Below, piece by piece: positions 1 through 7,550 of a stretch of DNA of 64,000 nucleotides. Under the pieces are notes generated by a model. That model was not told where the DNA came from. It searched no databases and was given only the letters and a program-made list of their open reading frames with translations. Made by a program: the position numbers and the translations under genes. This stretch comes from Salinigranum rubrum. GTDB taxonomy: Archaea; Halobacteriota; Halobacteria; Halobacteriales; Haloferacaceae. Each line of letters begins with the position of its first letter. Within the stretch, counting starts at the first letter, position 1. Where the stretch lies: positions 744,001 through 808,000 of the forward strand of contig NZ_CP026309.1 in assembly GCF_002906575.1 (NCBI RefSeq). The letters run 5' to 3'.

Positions 1-228
1 GACGAGTCGTTCGATCTCCCCAGCATCGGTCAGGTCTGCCTGTACTCCGAGCACGTCACCCTCTGAGACACGCTGGACGTCTGCCACTGCTGATTCGAGC
101 TGGTCCTCGTCTCGGCCGTTGATGACGACGTCGCACCCTTCGCGTGCGAGTGCTTTCGCCGATGCTTTGCCGAGACCACTGCTCGACGCGGCAACGAGCG
201 CTGTATCACCAGCTATTCCATAATCCAT
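1..228 (-). CDS. Short-chain dehydrogenase/reductase, N-terminal part (cut by window edge)
   Basis: The first 76 residues are visible. They contain the SDR Rossmann start: a beta strand (TALVAASSSGLGKASA) carrying a glycine-rich nucleotide-binding turn with SSSGLG in place of the usual TGxxxGxG, then VINGRDEDQLE, where the NGR after the second strand suggests NADP(H) preference. The catalytic Tyr-x-x-x-Lys lies outside the window. The start codon is the ATG ending at 228. A TATA-like GTTTTACATG on the minus strand near 258-268 fits a short or absent leader. The gene diverges from the IclR regulator at 476, and the palindrome at 292-308 lies just upstream, so this reductase is probably the regulator's target. 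The substrate is unknown. Confidence 0.85.
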   Translation of the reverse strand, partial: MDYGIAGDTALVAASSSGLGKASAKALAREGCDVVINGRDEDQLESAVADVQRVSEGDVLGVQADLTDAGEIERLV

Positions 229-291
229 GTTCGCCAGAGGATACAGTGCAATCTCATGTAAAACCTTTCGCCGAACGCCGGGGTTCCAGGC

Positions 292-308
292 GTTTAGTAC
301 CGCTAAAC
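292..308. promoter_or_regulatory. Putative IclR operator, copy 1
   Basis: GTTTAGTACCGCTAAAC is an inverted repeat (GTTTAG, 5-nt spacer, CTAAAC) upstream of the TATA-like element of the SDR gene. The same 17-mer occurs again at 426-442. Repetition in one divergent intergenic region beside an IclR gene suggests an autoregulated operator. Confidence 0.7.
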
Positions 309-425
309 CGAGATCGAAGCGCGGGATCTACTCACGCTCACCGACTATTCGGTGTGTGATTGCTCGCACCAGTCCCACCGCGACAGACGGATTCCTCGGA
401 GGGCTCTCTTGGAGAACTGATAATT

Positions 426-442
426 GTTTAGTACCGCTAAAC
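426..442. promoter_or_regulatory. Putative IclR operator, copy 2
   Basis: This is an exact second copy of GTTTAGTACCGCTAAAC. It lies directly upstream of the TATA-like GATTTTTG (444-451) that serves the IclR start at 476, so a bound regulator would sit on the BRE/TATA region. This suggests autoregulation. Confidence 0.72.
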
Positions 443-475
443 AGATTTTTGTATCTGGAACGTCGATGCGTGAGC

Positions 476-1237
476 ATGGGACACGCCCGGAACCCGGTGA
501 TGGCCGTGGAAACGACCGCGACCATCCTCAAGAAGTTGGTCGAGCTGGATGGGGCAGGGGTGACTGAGCTGTCGAAGCATCTCGACGTCACGAAGGGAAC
601 GGTCCACAACCACCTCACGACGCTCGAAGAGAACAAACTGGTCGTCAGAGAGGATGGCGAGTTCCGACTGGGCCTTCGCTTCTTCGAGTACGGCGAACAC
701 GTCAAGAGCCAACACAAGATCTACGAGGTCGGTGTCTCGGAGGTCGACAAGCTCGCCGAGGAGACCGGTGAGCTGGGTAACATCCTCGTCGAGGAACACG
801 GTCTGGGGACGTATCTGTACCGTTCAGAAGGGGAAAACGCCCTGTCGCTCGATACGGATATCGGGTCGCGAGTCTACCTCCATCAGACCGGCCTCGGGAA
901 GGCGATTCTCGCCCACCTGCCGGACGAACGTGTCGAGGAGATCATCCAGGAACACGGCCTCGAACCGAGTACCGAGCAGACGATCACGACTCGCGAGGCC
1001 CTCCTCGAAGAGCTATCGGATATCCGTGACCGTGGCTACGCGATCGATATGGAAGAGCGGGCCGAAGGGATTCGCTGCGTGGCGGCTCCAGTCATCACCA
1101 ACGACGGGGTCGTCCGCGGGGCCGTGAGCGTCGCCGGTCCCGCGAGTCGGATGCGTGGTGAGTATCTGGAGACGACGGTTTCCGACCTGGTCGAACGGGC
1201 CGCGAACGTCATCAGTATCAACCTCTCCTACAAGTAG
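476..1237 (+). CDS. IclR family transcriptional regulator
   Basis: A 253-aa IclR protein. A winged helix occupies about residues 8-60, including VTELSKHLDVTKGTVHNHL as the recognition region. The effector-binding domain follows (about 75-250), with the typical HQTGLGKAILAHLP and EGIRCVAAPV segments. The reading frame stays open upstream of 476, but the ATG at 476 is chosen because it gives a full-length family member and lies about 27 nt after a TATA-like GATTTTTG. Matching palindromes lie on both sides of the gene (426-442, 1243-1259) and before the divergent SDR. IclR proteins commonly sense small organic acids or sugar intermediates; the ligand here is unknown. Confidence 0.93.
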   Translation: MGHARNPVMAVETTATILKKLVELDGAGVTELSKHLDVTKGTVHNHLTTLEENKLVVREDGEFRLGLRFFEYGEHVKSQHKIYEVGVSEVDKLAEETGELGNILVEEHGLGTYLYRSEGENALSLDTDIGSRVYLHQTGLGKAILAHLPDERVEEIIQEHGLEPSTEQTITTREALLEELSDIRDRGYAIDMEERAEGIRCVAAPVITNDGVVRGAVSVAGPASRMRGEYLETTVSDLVERAANVISINLSYK

Positions 1238-1242
1238 TGAGC

Positions 1243-1259
1243 GTTTAGCAGTACTAAAC
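1243..1259. promoter_or_regulatory. Putative IclR operator, copy 3 (variant)
   Basis: GTTTAGCAGTACTAAAC keeps both half sites of the two upstream palindromes and the 5-nt spacing; only the spacer differs. It begins 6 nt after the IclR stop codon. No gene start is obvious just downstream, so it may be an auxiliary site for looping. Confidence 0.55.
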
Positions 1260-1779
1260 GATTGGCGCGCGCCGATGCCGATGGGTGATCGACGACGGAC
1301 ATTACACTAATACAGTTGTAATTCGTGCTAGCGCGTTCGGGCTCTCGGCGTTCGAGTATCGCACGCGCGTCTACGACCAGCGCGTGAGCGTCGGAGTCCG
1401 CAACGTCCTCACCGCCGGAGCCTCTGAGCTACCGCCTCCGACCCGTCGACGACGAATGGGACCACTGCCCACACGCCGCGAGATTCCACGAGCAGTGCAC
1501 CGCCCGTCAACACTCGGACCGTTTTCGAGATATATATTATTGTATAACACGAATCACGAGACACTCGTCTCAGCTGTTCCACGCTGTACCTCGAGCGAAC
1601 TTGAGATGAATATCGGACGAATCGGTAGACCACGTGCGATAAAGTTCGTCGATAGTCATCTCTCGTTATGTAGGTAGTACAACCTGTTTAAAGAATAATG
1701 TCTATAGCTTCCGGCCGTGACACAAACCGGGCCTTGTGTCTCCACCAAGGATATGCCCTCAGCCGACGACACACTGAAC
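1260..1779. other. Gene-poor intergenic stretch
   Basis: I see no convincing gene here. Short open frames exist on both strands, but their composition (Arg/Ser/Val-rich, no domains) is that of out-of-frame reading. An AT-rich patch (GATATATATTATTG, about 1530-1543) and a second one near 1676-1705 could be promoters; the second would serve the lipoprotein gene downstream. Confidence 0.4.
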
Positions 1780-2493
1780 ATGTCCCTGACACGACGAACG
1801 GTTCTCGGCCTCGGTTCCCTCGCACTCGCCGGCGCGCTCGCCGGCTGTACCGGAAGCGCGCCGCGCGCGGACGGCGGCGACGACAGTGGCAGCGGTGGGA
1901 GCAGCGGCGGCGATGGCGGCGACAACGGTGACGGCGGCCTCCCCGGCTCCGACTCCGGCACCGGTACGGACAGTTCCGGCGCGGGCGGCACGCGTCCCGA
2001 AGGAACGGGCGGACCCGGTGTCACCCTCGTCTCCGTCGACGACGACCCCGACCTCCCGGTCCGGCCGAGCGTCGAACTCGTCCGCGACACGGCGACGGCC
2101 GACCACCCGCCCCAGTTGCGGACGACGCTCACCAACACCACCGATTCGCCCGTGCGCGTCGGTGAGGGCCGCGCCGTCCACTTCGAGTACGTCTACAGCG
2201 GGGACGACCAGCTCGTCCTCCTCCCCGGCGGCGAGGAGTGGCCCGCAGAGCCCGACTGCTGGCGGCTCACCGAGGGTATCGCCGTGACCGAGGAGTACCG
2301 GATGCTCGATATCTCTCCGGGAGAACCGAGCACGCGCCTCGTCGACCTCTATGCGACGCCGGGCGAGGGTGAGGACGCCGACGCCTGCCTCCCGGTCGGC
2401 GAGCACCGCTTCGAGACGACCATCTCCGTGCTCTCGGAGTCGGGCGAACAGCAGGAGTCGGTCACCTGGGGGTTCACGGTTCTCCTGGAGTGA
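1780..2493 (+). CDS. Twin-arginine lipoprotein of unknown function
   Basis: The protein starts MSLTRRTVLGLG and reaches an LAGC lipobox about 25 residues in, so it should be exported by Tat and lipid-anchored outside the cell. A Gly/Ser/Asp-rich linker of about 60 residues follows, typical of haloarchaeal lipoproteins. The folded part (about 90-237) is a beta-rich domain with VELVRDTATADHPPQLRTTL, NTTDSPVRVGEG and a conserved-looking Cys pair (PDCWRL, DACLPVG). That pattern resembles immunoglobulin-like domains of secreted haloarchaeal proteins. An upstream in-frame ATG at 1753 is possible; 1780 gives the normal short Tat N-region. Confidence 0.85.
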   Translation: MSLTRRTVLGLGSLALAGALAGCTGSAPRADGGDDSGSGGSSGGDGGDNGDGGLPGSDSGTGTDSSGAGGTRPEGTGGPGVTLVSVDDDPDLPVRPSVELVRDTATADHPPQLRTTLTNTTDSPVRVGEGRAVHFEYVYSGDDQLVLLPGGEEWPAEPDCWRLTEGIAVTEEYRMLDISPGEPSTRLVDLYATPGEGEDADACLPVGEHRFETTISVLSESGEQQESVTWGFTVLLE

Positions 2494-2612
2494 GAGCGAA
2501 GGCGTGTGACGGTGACGTCACCGCTGTACGCTGTGTTTCGATAGACGAAGGGAGTGGAGCGGCCGGAGGGAGCGAGGCCCGTGCGGGTCTGACGACGAGA
2601 CTGGTGTGGTGA

Positions 2613-2753
2613 TTAGGCGGTGGTCGTCTCCGCCGGGAGCCGCTCTTCGATTCGCCTGCCGCACTTTCGGCACTTTCTGACGAGCGTTTCCTCTCCATGG
2701 ATTGACACGGGTTCGTACTGGTACCGACAGAGGAGTTGTTGGACGACGCTCAG
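2613..2753 (-). CDS. Possible 46-residue zinc-ribbon protein without ATG/GTG start
   Basis: An in-frame stop lies two codons before a CTG at 2753, and from there 46 codons run to TAA. The product contains LCRYQYEPVSIHGEE and then KCRKCGRRIEE, a CxxC knuckle preceded by another Cys, as in the small zinc-ribbon proteins common in haloarchaea. The first Met-like options are CTG (2753) or an internal GTG that would delete the first Cys. It could use CTG, or be a decayed gene whose ATG became ATA. Coding character rather than length supports it. Confidence 0.4.
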   Translation of the reverse strand: MSVVQQLLCRYQYEPVSIHGEETLVRKCRKCGRRIEERLPAETTTA

Positions 2754-2892
2754 TATCTATCTACATCACTTCGATCCCGCGTTGAGATTCAACATTGTGT
2801 GTAAATTCATCTCAAAAATCACATTACGATATTATTGGGTGATATATTGCCAGATTGTGTTCTCTCGCCCCTGTGATCGACATGTGTTCGCG

Positions 2893-3417
2893 TCAGCGCG
2901 CACGAACCCGTACTGTCGCGGTGGTCTCACCCGTCGGCGACCGGTGAACCACGTCGAGCGCGACGCCGACCAGTGCGGTCTCGTTCGCCCGTTCCTGGAC
3001 GACGATACCGCCGTCGGCGACACAGGGACCGAACGCGCGCTGAGCATCACCCGGGCAGTCGCTGTCGGCCCACTCGGCCGCGACGTCACTGTTCTCACGC
3101 ACGACGAACACCGAGCGGTCCGCCGCGGCGACCTGTCGGAGGTTTTCCCGCGCCCTTCCGAGTGCGGCCCGGGTGTCGTTGACGGTCTGCCCGCGTTCCG
3201 CCCACGGTCGGACCGGTCCCACGGCCGCCTCGTTGACGCTCCGCTGGAGGTGACGTTCGGCGACGCTCATCGGGTCGCCAGTTCCGATCTCCGTCGTCGT
3301 TCGGACGTCGCCGTGGTACGCGAGACCGTGATACGCCGTCGCCATCGCGACCAGCGCGACCGCCACGACGACCGCCGCGAGGACGACGACTTGCCCGCGG
3401 TTCGCTCCCCCGCTCAT
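2893..3417 (-). CDS. Pilus-operon protein with one N-terminal membrane helix (last gene of operon)
   Basis: A 174-aa protein starting MSGGANRGQVVVLAAVV: a short polar tip, then one helix (about 9-30) and an extracellular-looking acidic domain, as in type IV pilin-like or minor-pilin proteins. It has a Cys pair (DSDCPGDAQRAFGPC). The ATG at 3417 overlaps the previous gene's TGA by 4 nt and is preferred over an ATG 9 nt upstream. It ends the overlapping operon led by the ATPase at 9930. I do not recognise a named function. Confidence 0.8.
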   Translation of the reverse strand: MSGGANRGQVVVLAAVVVAVALVAMATAYHGLAYHGDVRTTTEIGTGDPMSVAERHLQRSVNEAAVGPVRPWAERGQTVNDTRAALGRARENLRQVAAADRSVFVVRENSDVAAEWADSDCPGDAQRAFGPCVADGGIVVQERANETALVGVALDVVHRSPTGETTATVRVRAR

Positions 3418-3848
3418 CGGAACCACACCCAGAGCGTCACGCGTCCCCCGACACTCTCTCGCATCGCCCGTCCAACCGGTCCGCGTGGGGGGAGCGGGTC
3501 GCCGACGACGCCATGCGGCGTCGCCAGCCGATAGCGGACGCGGTCGGGGTAGAGCGCCCGTAGCTGGTCGTCAGTGTGGCTCCGCTCACGGACGAACCCC
3601 GACCGGTCACGAGCGAGCGCCGTCAACCGCGACGTGCCGTCGCCGTCGGGCGGTGTCGCGTCGAGCACGTCGAGTCCGTCCTCCGCGAGTACGGTCAACG
3701 TCGCCTCCTCCGATTCGGCCTCGGGAAGCCCGACGACGAACGTCGTCGCCGCTGCGAGGACGACGAGGAGGCCGACGGCGGCCTCGACGACGGACAAGGA
3801 GAGCTGTCCGCGACGTCCGTTCCGACTGCTCGCCCCGCGGTCACACAT
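3414..3848 (-). CDS. Pilus-operon protein with one N-terminal membrane helix
   Basis: A 144-aa protein: Arg-rich N-tip, then RRGQLSLSVVEAAVGLLV, where an E a few residues into the hydrophobic stretch is reminiscent of pilin-like N-termini, then one helix to about residue 42. The rest is a short soluble domain. It overlaps the upstream gene by 8 nt and the downstream gene by 4 nt, so translation is probably coupled. It is likely a minor pilin or assembly factor; the family is uncertain. Confidence 0.8.
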   Translation of the reverse strand: MCDRGASSRNGRRGQLSLSVVEAAVGLLVVLAAATTFVVGLPEAESEEATLTVLAEDGLDVLDATPPDGDGTSRLTALARDRSGFVRERSHTDDQLRALYPDRVRYRLATPHGVVGDPLPPRGPVGRAMRESVGGRVTLWVWFR

Positions 3849-4524
3849 CGACGGTCACCACCAGTGTCGTGGGTTCGACAGCAAGCGACGTGTACGACAC
3901 CTCGACGGTCCCGTTCGCCGTCGTCTGGTTCTCCGCCTCGAACGTGAGTTCCGTCTCCCGGAACCGCGACGTCGCGACGGACGCCTCGCCCGACACTCCC
4001 GTCTCGTTGTGGAGGACGATCCGGTCGTTCACCCGGACCGTTCGAACGGTCGTGTTCGCTTCGGGGTCGACGACGAGTTCGACCCGGTCCGTTCGGTGCG
4101 ACAGGGTGAGCGTGTCGTTCGTCGCGAGGTCGACCGTGGCCGTCCGGCTCTGTGGGGTCGCGACGAGGACGCCCCGGTGGACGGTCGCACCGCCCGAGGG
4201 GTCGCCCCGCTCGAAGAGCGTTCGTTCCCCGAGTTCGACTCTCACGGTCGCGTTCTCGACGACCGGCGCGAGCGACACGACCGATCCGGCGGTCAGGCTC
4301 CGGTTCGGGACGACGTTCTGTGGGTACGACGCCGGCGCGTCGTCGACGAACCGAGCGGCCAGCGTCGACGCCGCGTGTCTATCGGCGGGATCACGCTCCG
4401 TCGTCGCGCCGACGAGAACGCTCTCGGCCACCGCGAGACTCGCACCGAGTACGCTCGTGAGAAGGACGAGCGCGACGGCGACGGCGACCAGGTTCGCCTG
4501 TCCTCGCCCCTCGCCTCCGATCAT
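3841..4524 (-). CDS. Pilus-operon protein with one N-terminal membrane helix, Thr/Asn-rich ectodomain
   Basis: A 227-aa protein: MIGGEGRGQANLVAVAVALV leads into one hydrophobic helix (about 10-32). The ectodomain is beta-rich with many Thr and several N-x-T/S sequons (VPNRSL, VENATV, HNETG), consistent with a surface glycoprotein or minor pilin. It overlaps its upstream neighbour by 4 nt (ATGA). Confidence 0.82.
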   Translation of the reverse strand: MIGGEGRGQANLVAVAVALVLLTSVLGASLAVAESVLVGATTERDPADRHAASTLAARFVDDAPASYPQNVVPNRSLTAGSVVSLAPVVENATVRVELGERTLFERGDPSGGATVHRGVLVATPQSRTATVDLATNDTLTLSHRTDRVELVVDPEANTTVRTVRVNDRIVLHNETGVSGEASVATSRFRETELTFEAENQTTANGTVEVSYTSLAVEPTTLVVTVDV

Positions 4525-4967
4525 CGAAGGACCACCTCGATCCTTCCGCTCTCCTGGGTGACGACGACTGTCGGCTCACTCGTACTCTGGAGGCTCCCGT
4601 TGACCCTCGTCTCCGCCGGGACCGACAGCGGGACCGCCCCGCCGACTCCGGCGTGTGGGTGGTCGAGGACGAGCGTCGGTGTCTGATTCCCGTTCACGGC
4701 CCGCACGACGTACGCCGAACCCCGGATCGTCCGCGGCATCGAGACGGCGACGCGCCGTTCGACCACGCTGTCGGTGACGACCGCGGCGGTGTCGACCTGT
4801 CCCACGACGGCGACGAGCGTCCGGTCGCCCACTTCGGCGCCGGCCGCCGTCCGGTACGTGGGGACGACGCTCCCGAACAGCGCCGCCGAGACGACCCCGA
4901 CGAACACGACGAGGATGGCGATTTCGAGCGCCTTGCCGGCGACCGGCGCGGCGGCACGCTCATCCAC
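4521..4967 (-). CDS. Pilus-operon protein with one N-terminal membrane helix (GTG start)
   Basis: A 148-aa protein. The frame is open further upstream, but the GTG at 4967 lies inside the end of the preceding gene (8-nt overlap, GTGGATGA) and gives VDERAAAPVAGKALEIAILV, the same short polar tip plus helix as its neighbours. The ectodomain carries VVTQESGRIEVVLR at the C-terminus. It is probably a minor pilin-like subunit of this operon. Confidence 0.78.
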   Translation of the reverse strand: MDERAAAPVAGKALEIAILVVFVGVVSAALFGSVVPTYRTAAGAEVGDRTLVAVVGQVDTAAVVTDSVVERRVAVSMPRTIRGSAYVVRAVNGNQTPTLVLDHPHAGVGGAVPLSVPAETRVNGSLQSTSEPTVVVTQESGRIEVVLR

Positions 4968-5670
4968 TGCCGACCACCGCCCGAAGGTCGTGGAGCGCGA
5001 GGTCGACCGTCGTCTCGCCGGGAATCGGCACGACCACGCTCGGCACGCCGTCGTCGTCGAAATCCCGCCGCTCGACGTCGACACCCGTCTCCTCGAACGC
5101 CCGCTCCCACGCGCTCGGCGTTGCGGTCTCGATGGCGACCGTATACCGACCCGCTCGGAGGGTTCGGTACTCGTGGGTCGCGTTCGTCCGTATCGTCACG
5201 GCCGTGCCCGTCGATCCACCCACGGCGGTCGATCCGGAGGCGTTCAGCACGACCACGTCGACGAGGACGCGCTCGCCTTCGACGACCACCGGGAGGGGTT
5301 CCTGGAGGGACGACCGGTTCCGCCGCCCGTCGACGAGCACGCCACCGAGCGACGCGACTCGCCGTGCCCGGTTCTCGTAGACGAGCACGCCGGCGTCGAC
5401 GCGCACGACCGCCCTGTCTCCACGGAGGACTCTGACGGTCCGTGGCTCGACGCGGAGGGTACCGTCACTGAACTCGACGCGCGTCGTGTGCGTCCCCCAC
5501 TCGCCGACGTGCTCCAGGTCGTCGGCGACGCGCTGGGCGTCCGCCGCGGCGACGCCGTCGGCGACGAACGTCCCCGCGGCGACGGTGAGGGCTCCGATGC
5601 TGAGCGCCGTCACCGCCACGAGGACGGCGACGCCGATGACGCTGGACTGAGCACGGTTCGTGGAACTCAT
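4960..5670 (-). CDS. Archaeal type IV pilin-like surface protein
   Basis: A 236-aa protein starting MSSTNRAQSSVIGVAVLVAV. The RAQSSVIGVAV tract closely resembles the N-terminus of haloarchaeal type IV pilins: a charged residue, Q/S, then the conserved hydrophobic assembly helix. The helix spans about 8-38. The ectodomain is beta-rich with a C-terminal PSVVVPIPGETTVDLALHDL segment. Its ATG overlaps the stop of the membrane platform gene (5667-5670). It is a candidate major or minor pilin processed by a prepilin peptidase, which is not in this window. Confidence 0.83.
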   Translation of the reverse strand: MSSTNRAQSSVIGVAVLVAVTALSIGALTVAAGTFVADGVAAADAQRVADDLEHVGEWGTHTTRVEFSDGTLRVEPRTVRVLRGDRAVVRVDAGVLVYENRARRVASLGGVLVDGRRNRSSLQEPLPVVVEGERVLVDVVVLNASGSTAVGGSTGTAVTIRTNATHEYRTLRAGRYTVAIETATPSAWERAFEETGVDVERRDFDDDGVPSVVVPIPGETTVDLALHDLRAVVGSG

Positions 5671-7550
5671 ACGATTCCCACCCCGTGGTAGACGAGGTAG
5701 CAGGCGGCGACGAGCGCGCCGGAGTGCAACAACGCCTCGTACCGGTCCCGGCTCGCCATCCCGGCGAACCAGCCGGAGGCGAGCACCGTCGCCTGCGTCA
5801 CGACGTACACCCGAAAACGGTCGCGTTCGAGGTCGACCGCGTCGGAGACGAGGACGAACCCCGAGGTGTCCGACAGCGCCGACAACTGGGCGAACCCGTC
5901 GAAGACGTAGAGGCTGACGGCGACGGTGATGCCGACGACCAGAACGGCGGTCGTCCACCCGACGGCGACGTAGGCCATGAGTGCCGACCGGAGGGCGCGT
6001 TTCTCGTGGTAGAGCCGACCGACTTCGGTCTGGAGCGTCTCGAAGACGGTCTCGGTGTCGCTGCCGGCGTCGAGTGCTCCGGTGACGAGGCCGACGGTCT
6101 GCTCTGCGAGCGGCGTGCCGACCCGTGCGACGAACCGGTCGAGCGCGGCCGTGCGGACGTTCTCGTCGACGCCCGCGGCGGGGCTCGTCAGGTTCAGATT
6201 GAGAGCCAGGTCCGCGACGTCAGGGTTCAGCGGGCCGAGATCGACCTGTGTCGCCACCAGTTCGACCGCCTGTGGGAACGGCCGGCCGAGCGTGACGTGT
6301 CCCGACACGGCGTGGACGAAGTCCTTCAACTCTCGATCCTTCGCGTCGTCGAGCCGCGCCCGTCTGATGGAGACGACGCCCACGGGGAGCGCGTACGCCA
6401 CGTACCCCACCAGGACGACGTCGACGGGGTCGACGCCGAGCAACCAGGCACTGACGGCACCGCCGACACCGGGAACGAGCGCGACGGCGGCCGCGCTCGC
6501 CGGATTCAGGGTGGCGCTTCGGAGAACCGCCCCGAGTCCGGGTGGGCGGGTGTAGGTGATCCGCTGGTCCGGCGGGCGGAGGTCTGTCACGACGCCGCTC
6601 GCCGCGGCGCCGACGACGAGGATGAACACCGCGCTGGCGTAGACCACGACGCCTCTCACGGTCGTCTCTCCGACCGGCGTCGTCACCGACGCGGAGAGAC
6701 CGGGCGAGATGACGCTCATCACCGTGAGGACGATGACGAGGAGCGCCGGCAGGACGAGGAGGACGATGAACAACTCCGAGAGCAGTTGGAGGAACCCTTC
6801 GGCGCGCTGGCGGGCGCGGTCCTGCTGGAAGCCGAGCATCCGGCTCTCCATCCGGAGGTACGTCCGAAGCGCGTCGGGACCCTGGTTCGCGTGTTCGCGG
6901 AACTTCATGAGGAACGGGGCGAGGACGTCCCGAGAGGGGGTGTCGCGTGCCACTCGTCTGGTCCCCTCGCCGACGCTTCCGGTGAGCGCGGCCGTGTTGA
7001 GCGCCTTGCGGAAGGCGACGGCCGTCTCGCCGTACGCGTCAGTGTCGGCGACGCGGCGGAACATCGTCGTCAGGTCGTCACTCCCCGAGGAGAGGACGTG
7101 TAGATATCTGACCGCGCCGGGGAGCGTCCGTTCGATGTTCTCGCGCCGGGCCGCCGCGTGCCACCACAGGTAGCGTGCCCCGAGCGCCAGTACGGCCTGC
7201 CTCGTGACCAACCCTGCCAGGATACCTCCGACGACGGGAAGGAGCGTGTCCGGTATCCGGACGCCGCCGAGGACGAGCGGCGGTCGGGAGACGGCCGCCC
7301 CGACGAGGAAGACACCCAACGCGGCGACCCCCACCGCCAGCCACGACAGCCCGTAGACGCGAGCGAGGTAGAGGTCGAAACTCGTCCGGAGGTCGGTCGA
7401 CCGGTAGCGGTGTCGGTCGCGGTCGTGCCGCGGCGCGTCGGCGTGTCGTGCGAACAGCGCGTACAGGCCACGATCGAGGACCGAGAGTCCGCTCGCGTCA
7501 CCCGTCGCGCGATCCGGCCCCTCGCCGGGTGCTGCCGTCTCGTGGCTCAC
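5667..7550 (-). CDS. tadC: Type II secretion F / TadC-like membrane platform protein (two F domains)
   Basis: A 627-aa integral membrane protein. It has two type II secretion F domains (about 165-305 and 420-560), each with the conserved polar helix region, e.g. FRKALNTAALTGSVGEGTRR and ELKDFVHAVSGHVTLGRPF. There are several hydrophobic helices near 75-125, 260-330, 365-400 and 530-625. Such proteins sit in the membrane beneath the pilus and connect the ATPase to pilin assembly. The gene overlaps the ATPase (4 nt) upstream and a pilin-like gene (4 nt) downstream, so it is the second gene of the operon. Confidence 0.9.
   Translation of the reverse strand: MSHETAAPGEGPDRATGDASGLSVLDRGLYALFARHADAPRHDRDRHRYRSTDLRTSFDLYLARVYGLSWLAVGVAALGVFLVGAAVSRPPLVLGGVRIPDTLLPVVGGILAGLVTRQAVLALGARYLWWHAAARRENIERTLPGAVRYLHVLSSGSDDLTTMFRRVADTDAYGETAVAFRKALNTAALTGSVGEGTRRVARDTPSRDVLAPFLMKFREHANQGPDALRTYLRMESRMLGFQQDRARQRAEGFLQLLSELFIVLLVLPALLVIVLTVMSVISPGLSASVTTPVGETTVRGVVVYASAVFILVVGAAASGVVTDLRPPDQRITYTRPPGLGAVLRSATLNPASAAAVALVPGVGGAVSAWLLGVDPVDVVLVGYVAYALPVGVVSIRRARLDDAKDRELKDFVHAVSGHVTLGRPFPQAVELVATQVDLGPLNPDVADLALNLNLTSPAAGVDENVRTAALDRFVARVGTPLAEQTVGLVTGALDAGSDTETVFETLQTEVGRLYHEKRALRSALMAYVAVGWTTAVLVVGITVAVSLYVFDGFAQLSALSDTSGFVLVSDAVDLERDRFRVYVVTQATVLASGWFAGMASRDRYEALLHSGALVAACYLVYHGVGIV

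Noticed and set aside
1285-1677. Plus-strand frame of 130 codons after the IclR gene
   Set aside because: Low acidic content, no motif, AT-rich promoter-like segment inside; it does not look like a haloarchaeal protein.
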